A DNA stretch of 13,460 bases, taken from assembly GCA_013042925.1 (NCBI GenBank), contig JABDPH010000338.1:1-13460 (forward strand), read 5' to 3'. Made by a program: the position numbers and the translations under genes. Shown piece by piece: positions 8,416-13,460 of this stretch. Origin of the DNA: Eudoraea sp. (lineage in GTDB: Bacteria; Bacteroidota; Bacteroidia; Flavobacteriales; Flavobacteriaceae). The notes below the pieces were generated by a model that did not search any database, was not told where the DNA came from, and saw only the letters and a program-made list of their open reading frames with translations. The first letter of the stretch is position 1, and every line of letters starts with the position of its first letter.

Positions 8416-9462
8416 TCATTTCCTATTGGCTCGATACATCAGTCCTCCCATAATACCAAGTAATCTGGAATCAAAAAAATCGATTTGGGAATCCTCGGCT
8501 ATATAGTCGGCAGAAATCCAAATACTCCAGCGATTCGAATCGAAAAATTTTATGGGAATGAAAGCAGAAACGGCAGCCCCAAATCTAAAGGAATCAATTC
8601 TGTCGTCATATACCGGGTGATCTGCGGATGCAAATCTTTGACCTATTCTGAGATCAGCGTCGAAGAGGAATTTTTGTGAGCGTCTCAGGTAGTTGAGCTT
8701 TAGCAGATATCCCTGATTAGCGATGGCCTCCCCTTTATGATCATCATTTATGTAACTAATAGCAGGTCTTAGTATGTGTTTTTGATCCAGATTAATCTGA
8801 TATAATAACCGAAAGCGATATACAAAGCCATCCCTGTTTAGCAACGGCTGTTCTGACGGATCGAGTCGTCCTTCACTTATCAACCAGTCCCCGCTTCTCT
8901 CGTCATCGAAGTTGTATTTCCTGATCGTAGTGGTAAACTCAAATCCTGTTTTGAACATTTTTGCCCAGCGAAATCGAATACCCTGAAAATTTAGTTTGGT
9001 CTTTTCCCGCTCTTCATTTTCTACATAAGGATCTTCCCAAAACTTAAGCTTCAGCGGTGTGGTGAGTATCCTAAATGTAAGCATACTGCTATCTTTAAGC
9101 TGCTGTCGTACTCCTATGCCCACAGGGACGTCCAAACGTAGAATATCTTCAAGTCCATTGCCAAAGAATATTTGAGTCTTGCTCGCAGAGAATGTGTAGT
9201 TTAATTCACCTGCCAATGGCCAGGCAAACGAACTATTGCTTTCTGCTTGTTCAAAAACCGAGTTAATTACAGGATCTCCCACATTACCCGTAAGAGGCGG
9301 ACCGGTTACCAGTAGATTGCTTTTAATCTGGAATATTCCCGGGCCTGTTAGGAAGTAGCCTCCAAACCCACTGGTTTCAGGGATTCTATTCTGTGCAACT
9401 AACACCATTGATGGTATCAGCACAAGCAGCAGGCTGAATATAAGTTTTTCAGAGTATTTCAT
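8416..9462 (-). CDS. DUF2860 family outer-membrane barrel protein
   Basis: 348 residues. A signal peptide covers 1-23 (hydrophobic core ending VLVA-QN). The mature protein starts with PETSGFGGYFLTGPG, and later carries TQIFFGNGLEDILRLD, DERSGD, LLNRDG, KHILRPAISYINDDHKG and a DSQIDFFDSR...GIMGGLMYR ending. These blocks match what I remember of DUF2860 (PF11059), a family of beta-barrel-like outer-membrane proteins first seen in Gammaproteobacteria. Strands alternate polar and hydrophobic residues throughout. Its function is unknown. It starts 63 bp after the sulfatase stop on the same strand, so the two probably share a transcript and may act on the same sulfated compound, for instance as its outer-membrane channel; this is inference. 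A hairpin lies just before its start codon. Confidence 0.8.
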   Translation of the reverse strand: MKYSEKLIFSLLLVLIPSMVLVAQNRIPETSGFGGYFLTGPGIFQIKSNLLVTGPPLTGNVGDPVINSVFEQAESNSSFAWPLAGELNYTFSASKTQIFFGNGLEDILRLDVPVGIGVRQQLKDSSMLTFRILTTPLKLKFWEDPYVENEEREKTKLNFQGIRFRWAKMFKTGFEFTTTIRKYNFDDERSGDWLISEGRLDPSEQPLLNRDGFVYRFRLLYQINLDQKHILRPAISYINDDHKGEAIANQGYLLKLNYLRRSQKFLFDADLRIGQRFASADHPVYDDRIDSFRFGAAVSAFIPIKFFDSNRWSIWISADYIAEDSQIDFFDSRLLGIMGGLMYRANRK

Positions 9463-9470
9463 TATGAGGA

Positions 9471-9498
9471 AACACCGGATGATATTACACCCGGTGTT
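9471..9498 (-). promoter_or_regulatory. Hairpin in the sulfatase-DUF2860 intercistronic gap
   Basis: A perfect 8-bp GC-rich stem, AACACCGG with CCGGTGTT, encloses 12 nt (9479-9490). On the - strand the hairpin ends 8 nt before the DUF2860 ATG at 9462, where a ribosome would bind. No T-run follows. It could limit translation of the barrel, partly end transcription after the sulfatase, or protect the upstream message from decay. The inverted repeat is clear; its role is not known. Confidence 0.5.
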
Positions 9499-9525
9499 CT
9501 ATATTTATTAAAATAGTCTCCTAAT

Positions 9526-11091
9526 CTAGCGATTGATTGGAAAATCCTTTTCCAATTCTTCCAGCATTTTCATCGCTTTCATGGCCTTTAAGGATCTGTA
9601 ATTAATTCCTGAGGCACTAAGACTGGAACCTTCCTGGAAGGGATAATTAGGAATAGTTGTTAAGAACTTTTTTAATTCCGCCTGTACCGGTACGAAAAGC
9701 CACATATTATCGCCATACCAGCGTAAATAGCCCATCTCCCCTTCAAGCCACATTTCTTCATAGGGATCGGCCCTAAGGTTAATGATCATTGGCCAGTTAG
9801 TGGCGACCCTTTCACCGGTGGCAATGTTCCCTTCAATCATAGCAAAGTGTACTTTCCAATCATTCCACCTAATGGCGTTCAGTTCTCCTCCTTGTCCAAA
9901 ATAGAAGATTTGATCCCTGGGACTTTTTTCTGCTTTTCCTTCAAAGTAGGGTTTAAAGTTATAACCATCCAGGTGTGCCTTCCATTCTTTGCCATTTGCC
10001 TTATGCCCTTTTTTAACTTTTTCCACGATATCGGGATCGCCTGCAGCAGCAAGGAAGGTGGGTAACCAATCCTCATGGGAGATAATATCATTGTATACGG
10101 TACCAGGTTTAATAACCCCTGGCCAACGTATGACTTGAGGTACTCTGAAACCGCCTTCAAAGGTAGTTCCCTTCTCTCCGTGGAATGGAGTAATCCCACC
10201 ATCGGGCCAGGTAAACTTTTCCGCACCATTATCTGTACTATAAACTACTATTGTATTGTCAGCAATTCCCCATTCATCCAGTTTATCGAGAAGAATACCC
10301 ACATGATCATCATGTTCTACCATTCCATCCGGGTAAAGACCTATACCTGTTCTTCCTTGTGCTTCCTTTTTGAGTCGTGTCCATACATGCATTCTGGTAG
10401 TACTCATCCAAACAAAGAATGGTTTATCGTCTTTTACCGCATTTTCCATAAAACCTAGTGCGGTGTTAAGAAAATCTTCGTCCGCAGTTTCCATTCTCTT
10501 ACGAGTCATTGGACCAGTATCCTCTATTTTGCCATCTGCGTAGGAGTGAATAACGCCGCGAGGACCATATTTTTCTTCAAATGCCGGGTCTTTCGGATAA
10601 TAATAGGTCTCAGGTTCTTCCTCAGCATTCAGATGATAAAGGTTACCGTAGAATTCATCGAAACCATGAGCTGTTGGAAGGTGTTTGTCCTGGTCCCCCA
10701 AATGGTTCTTTCCAAACTGCCCGGAAGTATAACCATGGTCCTTAAGAAGATCGGCCAGGGTAGGAGCAAAATCAGGGATTCCATGATCTGATCCCGGCAT
10801 CCCAATGGTTAACAATCCTGTACGAAAAGGATGCTGGCCCAATATAAATGAAGCCCTGCCAGCCGTACAGCTTTGTTGAGCATAGGCGTCAGTAAACATT
10901 GCACCTTCCTTGGCAATACGGTCAATATTAGGAGTTTTATAACCCATTATCCCATGGTTGTAGGCGCTGATATTGTGAACACCCACATCATCACCCCAGA
11001 TGACCAAAATATTCGGTTTTTTGTTTTTTTGAGCGATTACTCCAAATGGTATGCATAATAGCAAAATCAATACAATAAACTTTTCTTTCAT
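9526..11091 (-). CDS. Periplasmic sulfatase (arylsulfatase-type, S1 fold)
   Basis: 521 residues with a signal peptide (1-20, VIA-QK). It hydrolyses a sulfate ester after a cysteine is matured to formylglycine. Active-site pieces seen in order: metal ligands Asp34-Asp35 in WGDDVG; the maturation motif C-T-A-G-R (Cys75, Arg79), which fits C-x-A-x-R rather than the more common C-x-P-S-R; Lys128 and His130 in FGKNHLGD; His235 in TRMH; Asp287-Asn288 in YSTDNG; and Lys307 in HGEKGTTFEGG. All expected residues are present and the length is normal, so the enzyme should be active if a maturase acts on it. No formylglycine-generating enzyme gene lies in the window. The gene follows a TetR-like gene (112 bp) and precedes a DUF2860 barrel gene (63 bp). 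The physiological sulfate ester cannot be told from sequence, and I do not assign an S1 subfamily. Confidence 0.93.
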   Translation of the reverse strand: MKEKFIVLILLLCIPFGVIAQKNKKPNILVIWGDDVGVHNISAYNHGIMGYKTPNIDRIAKEGAMFTDAYAQQSCTAGRASFILGQHPFRTGLLTIGMPGSDHGIPDFAPTLADLLKDHGYTSGQFGKNHLGDQDKHLPTAHGFDEFYGNLYHLNAEEEPETYYYPKDPAFEEKYGPRGVIHSYADGKIEDTGPMTRKRMETADEDFLNTALGFMENAVKDDKPFFVWMSTTRMHVWTRLKKEAQGRTGIGLYPDGMVEHDDHVGILLDKLDEWGIADNTIVVYSTDNGAEKFTWPDGGITPFHGEKGTTFEGGFRVPQVIRWPGVIKPGTVYNDIISHEDWLPTFLAAAGDPDIVEKVKKGHKANGKEWKAHLDGYNFKPYFEGKAEKSPRDQIFYFGQGGELNAIRWNDWKVHFAMIEGNIATGERVATNWPMIINLRADPYEEMWLEGEMGYLRWYGDNMWLFVPVQAELKKFLTTIPNYPFQEGSSLSASGINYRSLKAMKAMKMLEELEKDFPINR

Positions 11092-11133
11092 AGTTGAAAA
11101 TTTAATTAGTTATACATTTCTTGGGGAACCCAT

Positions 11134-11153
11134 TAAAGATAAGACATCTCTTA
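11134..11153 (-). promoter_or_regulatory. Possible promoter box and small palindrome before the sulfatase
   Basis: On the - strand TATCTTTA (11141-11134) resembles the Bacteroidota TAnnTTTG box with one mismatch, 42 bp before the sulfatase ATG. It adjoins an inverted repeat TAAGA-CATC-TCTTA (11140-11153). A regulator bound there would cover the box, which suits the TetR-like gene next door. No clear TTG box at the right distance was found, so this is only a candidate. Confidence 0.22.
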
Positions 11154-11203
11154 AAATAATTTTGCTTATAATTGTTTAAGAACTTTACAATAATGTTAAA
11201 TTT

Positions 11204-11761
11204 TTATTTTATATATGTTATTTTTTGGTCTAGCATCAATGCCTTATAGGCACCAAAATTTCTGTAATAAAGATTTCCATTAAGGATTAATTCATTTACA
11301 ACAATTCTAGCTTTTTCTTTCGCGGTTTCTGTATCCATATCAAATTCCCGATTGTACCATTTTGATATTTCATTATTAGATTTCCTATAATATTCTCTCA
11401 TCATAGGATTGATGAATGAAAAGTTACCGGAAATTTTGTGCAGGTTGTGCAAGGCAATGCCAACGCGCAATTTGAAAACGATTTGAAGGTAATCCTCGGA
11501 ATCCAGTTCCTTACTTAATTTTGCCAGGTAGGAGGGAAGGATCAGAAAATAGATGGATACTAACTCTTTGTAAAAATCCTCTGTATCTTTGAAATAGGAA
11601 TAAAAGGTAGGTCTGGTAATGGATATACCCTTGACGATCTCATTCACATTATTTCTAAATATGGCGTCAAAATCATTTATTAACCGGTCTATATAATTGC
11701 CCATAAGCAAATAGTATTTTTTATTTGCATTAGGCTTGTATTCCTTTATTAAGTCTTCCAT
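11204..11761 (-). CDS. TetR/AcrR-like transcriptional regulator
   Basis: 185 residues, all-helical. The helix-turn-helix region is at about 24-66: DRLINDFDAIFRNNVNEIV, then GISITRPTFYSYFKDTEDFYKEL, where the RPTFYSYFKD stretch matches the recognition helix and following Y-F-K/D signature of TetR proteins. The Thr-Phe-Tyr-Ser-Tyr-Phe core is well kept, but the first helix lacks the usual G-x-x-x-T-T pattern, so it is a diverged member. Residues 70-185 form the ligand/dimer part, where a small molecule would bind. It is the first gene of the - strand run, 112 bp before the sulfatase, and divergent from a DUF1330 gene. Control of one or both is plausible but not shown. Start chosen as the first Met of the open frame; a later Met at residue 21 is possible. 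Confidence 0.75.
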   Translation of the reverse strand: MEDLIKEYKPNANKKYYLLMGNYIDRLINDFDAIFRNNVNEIVKGISITRPTFYSYFKDTEDFYKELVSIYFLILPSYLAKLSKELDSEDYLQIVFKLRVGIALHNLHKISGNFSFINPMMREYYRKSNNEISKWYNREFDMDTETAKEKARIVVNELILNGNLYYRNFGAYKALMLDQKITYIK

Positions 11762-11849
11762 AGCTTCTAAAAGTTAAAAATACGAATATGAACAATTATT
11801 TAAGGTGATAAGCCAATTGTTTTGAAATTTTTGACAGGAATATCGCTTT

Positions 11850-11862
11850 TAGTACTGTACTA
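11850..11862. promoter_or_regulatory. Perfect 13-bp palindrome, candidate operator
   Basis: TAGTAC-T-GTACTA is a perfect odd palindrome, 88 bp upstream of the TetR-like start codon. TetR-family regulators usually bind short palindromes in the gap beside their own gene, so this is a candidate site. Only the symmetry is seen; binding is inferred. Confidence 0.35.
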
Positions 11863-11866
11863 CGAA

Positions 11867-11888
11867 TCCATATTGCTGGAAATATGGA
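11867..11888. promoter_or_regulatory. Inverted repeat with 8-bp arms, candidate operator or hairpin
   Basis: TCCATATT (11867-11874) and AATATGGA (11881-11888) pair perfectly around a 6-nt centre. It starts 4 bp after the 13-bp palindrome, so the two form a compact block in the divergent gap. It could be a regulator site or an RNA hairpin in a leader. Confidence 0.35.
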
Positions 11889-12019
11889 ACATCTTATGGT
11901 ATGATTTTTTGGATGAGATTACAAGAGTTACACCATATTGCCGGTTTAACTTCATTGGTCGGTTAAAATCTTCATCGTTTTTCTAAAAGTAATTTTATCA
12001 GCTCTTAATACATAGTTTT

Positions 12020-12051
12020 TTGGTACCTTACCAAGCGGGTTATTTTATAAT
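12020..12051 (+). promoter_or_regulatory. Palindrome followed by a TATAAT-like box, upstream of DUF1330
   Basis: TTGGTA-CCT-TACCAA (12020-12034) is a perfect 15-bp palindrome. A TATAAT hexamer follows at 12046-12051, about 76 bp before the DUF1330 start. A protein bound to the palindrome could control transcription starting here. The main Bacteroidota sigma factor does not favour plain TATAAT, so the promoter part is weak. Confidence 0.3.
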
Positions 12052-12127
12052 CCAAGATTACGAATACAATGATTCCTACGATAAACAAACAACCTAATAA
12101 CTATCTAAATCAAAAATTAACAAAACA

Positions 12128-12442
12128 ATGGAAAATTCAGCAGATTTTTACTCCGTACTTGATGTAACACCAACCAGCGAAAATTGGATTCCGGCCTATC
12201 TTCCGGTTGCCAATAAACTTATGGCCAAACACGGGGGGCAGTACCTGGCCAGAACGGCCAGTCATGAACAGGTTGAAGGAGATAGCAGTGCTGTGGGTCT
12301 GCGGGTAATTATTCAGTGGCCTTCCAAAGAAGCTGCGATCGCTTTTATGAATGACGAAGAATACGTTCCTCATCTAAATGCCCGAACAGAAGGTTCAGTA
12401 AGCAATCATTATCTGATAGAAGCTAAGGATGAATTTGCCTGA
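12128..12442 (+). CDS. DUF1330 domain protein
   Basis: 104 residues with no signal peptide or membrane helix, so probably cytosolic. The pattern is that of DUF1330 (PF07045), a small ferredoxin-like alpha/beta fold: an early FYSVLDVTPTSENWIPAYLP strand/helix, AKHGGQYLART, a VIIQWPSKEAAIAFMNDEEYVPHLNAR stretch with the W/F-P-S/D-x-E-A-A-x-x-F core, and a terminal NHYLIEA strand. The family is related to dimeric alpha-beta barrel proteins of unknown function, often near redox or catabolic genes. The start has a typical A-rich flavobacterial leader. It is divergent from the TetR-like gene and precedes the fucosidase by 116 bp; whether it belongs with either is open. Confidence 0.85.
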   Translation: MENSADFYSVLDVTPTSENWIPAYLPVANKLMAKHGGQYLARTASHEQVEGDSSAVGLRVIIQWPSKEAAIAFMNDEEYVPHLNARTEGSVSNHYLIEAKDEFA

Positions 12443-12454
12443 TGGCTAGGGCGT

Positions 12455-12487
12455 AGTATCTTTATTTATTTGAAAGCGATACTTTTG
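12455..12487 (+). terminator. Hairpin with short T-run after DUF1330, overlapping a promoter-like box
   Basis: AGTATC (12455-12460) pairs with GATACT (12478-12483), and TTT with AAA inside it across a 2-nt bulge; TTTT follows the stem. It could weakly end the DUF1330 transcript. The same bases include TACTTTTG (12480-12487), an exact TAnnTTTG match that could be the -7 box of the fucosidase promoter, though no TTG sits at the usual distance. The two readings compete and neither is certain. Confidence 0.35.
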
Positions 12488-12558
12488 TCATCTGCCCTTT
12501 GGTAATGCAATTCTATGGTGGTAAAATTTGATCACAGTGAAAAGAATAACAACTAGTT

Positions 12559-13460
12559 ATGACAAACATCATGAATAAATTAATTCTTCTGTTTTCCCTT
12601 GTCCTGGTTTGTCAGGCAATAAATTCACAAGAAAAATATACACCTTCCAAAGAAAATCTGGAAGCCCGGACTTGGTTTCAGGATGCTAAATTTGGCATGT
12701 TCATTCATTGGGGGGTTTATAGTAATCTGGGCGATGCCGAATGGGTGATGCAAAATCAGGATATTACCGTAGATCGCTACGAACTACTACCCACCTTTTT
12801 CAATCCTATTGATTTTAATGCACAGGAAATCGTAGAAATGGCTAAAAATGCCGGGATGAAATATATTACCATTACTACTAAGCATCATGATGGCTTTGCG
12901 ATGTACGATTCCAAAGTTTCAGATTATAACATTGTTAAGGCTACACCTTATGGGAAAGATATTTTCAGGATGTTGGAACAGGAGTGCCAAAAGCAAGGGA
13001 TAAAATTATTTGCATACTATTCGCAGTTAGATTGGCACCACCCGGACTATTTTCCCCGTGGTTGGACCGGCAGGAAAACGGGAAGACCGGAAGCCGGGGA
13101 ATGGAGTGCCTATTTAGATTACCAGAATGCTCAAATAAAAGAACTTGCAGAAAATTATGACATCACCGGGTTTTGGTTTGATGGCTGGTGGGATCAGGCA
13201 CCTGAAAAAGAAGATTGGCACAAAACTGTTGATTTTAGAATAAAGGGTATTGATTGGGATTTGGAAGGGACCTATAAAATGATTCACGATATTGATTCGA
13301 AGTTGTTAATAGGCAATAACCACCATGAACTTCCTTTTGAGGGTGAAGATTTTCAAATGTTCGAAAAAGACCTTCCGGGAAAGAATACTACCGGTTTCGG
13401 AGGGGCTGATATTGGACAGCTGCCATTGGAAACCTGCGAAACCATTAACCAATCATGGGG
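12559..13460 (+). CDS. Secreted GH29 alpha-L-fucosidase, 3' end beyond the window
   Basis: The frame is open from the ATG at 12559 to the window edge: 300 complete codons and part of the next. An in-frame ATG at 12571 gives a cleaner signal peptide (MNKLILLFSLVLVCQAINS-Q) and may be the true start. GH29 marks, numbered from 12559: KFGMFIHWGVYS (44-55, substrate-pocket His50), TKHHDGFAMY (107-116), SQLDWHHPDY, and GFWFDGWWDQ, whose Asp208 is the expected catalytic nucleophile. Later ones are FEKDLPG (268-274) and a LETCETINQSWG stretch at the edge. The acid/base residue varies between GH29 members and I cannot place it. The enzyme should release alpha-linked L-fucose in the periplasm or at the cell surface. 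Roughly the first two thirds of the catalytic domain region is present. No transporter or other glycosidase lies in the visible part. Confidence 0.92.
   Translation, partial: MTNIMNKLILLFSLVLVCQAINSQEKYTPSKENLEARTWFQDAKFGMFIHWGVYSNLGDAEWVMQNQDITVDRYELLPTFFNPIDFNAQEIVEMAKNAGMKYITITTKHHDGFAMYDSKVSDYNIVKATPYGKDIFRMLEQECQKQGIKLFAYYSQLDWHHPDYFPRGWTGRKTGRPEAGEWSAYLDYQNAQIKELAENYDITGFWFDGWWDQAPEKEDWHKTVDFRIKGIDWDLEGTYKMIHDIDSKLLIGNNHHELPFEGEDFQMFEKDLPGKNTTGFGGADIGQLPLETCETINQSW

Larger units (their letters stand above)
11762..12127. other. Divergent intergenic region, 366 bp, no gene seen
   Basis: This stretch separates the TetR-like gene (- strand) from the DUF1330 gene (+ strand). I found no credible coding frame or RNA gene. 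It contains three clear palindromes (11850-11862, 11867-11888, 12020-12034) and an A-rich leader before the DUF1330 start. Promoters for both genes should lie here, but no box pair matching TTG / TAnnTTTG with the proper spacing stood out. Confidence 0.6.

Noticed and set aside
9879..10229. A 116-codon - strand frame inside the sulfatase gene
   Set aside because: It is out of frame with an intact sulfatase that carries all conserved residues, has no recognisable features, and is best seen as a shadow frame.
10075..10458. A 127-codon + strand frame opposite the sulfatase
   Set aside because: It lies wholly antisense to conserved sulfatase sequence, and its translation has no family signature.
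11941..11980. TTTAAC / GTTAAA inverted repeat and repeated CGGTT words in the divergent gap
   Set aside because: The arms are only 6 bp, all but one pair AT, with an 11-nt spacer; this is expected by chance at this base composition.
1..13460. Search by eye for CRISPR arrays, tRNA genes, insertion sequences, integrases and long direct DNA repeats
   Set aside because: No regularly spaced repeats, cloverleaf-like blocks, transposase motifs or terminal inverted repeats were seen.

Overview
The window looks like a chromosomal segment from a marine or environmental Flavobacteriia-type Bacteroidota. The DNA is AT-rich, leaders before start codons are A-rich with weak Shine-Dalgarno sequences, and many products carry Sec signal peptides. 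The gene families are typical of that group: PepSY-TM protein, DUF2490 and DUF2860 barrels, AsmA-like giant, periplasmic sulfatase, GH29 fucosidase. No rRNA, tRNA, CRISPR array, insertion sequence or integrase was seen by eye.

Layout. Left block (111-2809, + strand): a small PepSY-associated membrane protein, an exported O-methyltransferase-like protein and an exported alpha/beta-hydrolase with an N-terminal Ig-like region. It meets the next block head-on at an AT-rich inverted repeat (2816-2851). Middle block (2896-11761, all - strand, read right to left): a TetR-like regulator, a sulfatase, a DUF2860 outer-membrane barrel, a UPF0114/YqhA four-helix membrane protein, a DUF2490 barrel and a 1322-residue AsmA-like protein. 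Gaps are 112, 63, 133, 55 and 127 bp. Right block (12128 to the end, + strand): a small DUF1330 protein divergent from the regulator, then the first 300 codons of a secreted GH29 alpha-L-fucosidase cut by the window edge.

How the genes may work together. The sulfatase and DUF2860 genes are the closest functional pair and probably share a transcript. With the upstream TetR-like gene and the divergent DUF1330 gene they resemble a locally regulated module for a sulfated substrate. A SusC/SusD pair, the usual Bacteroidota glycan importer, is absent here. The fucosidase at the right edge may begin a separate fucose-glycan locus; a link to the sulfatase (for example sulfated fucans) is only inference. 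The YqhA, DUF2490 and AsmA genes are envelope genes that may or may not belong to the same transcription unit.

The most unusual points are the three-and-a-bit tandem repeats of about 232 residues inside the AsmA-like protein, the signal peptide on a SAM-dependent methyltransferase whose usual Asp-Asn metal pair reads His-Asn, the uncharacterised sulfatase/barrel/UPF0114/barrel gene run, and several perfect palindromes in the intergenic regions.
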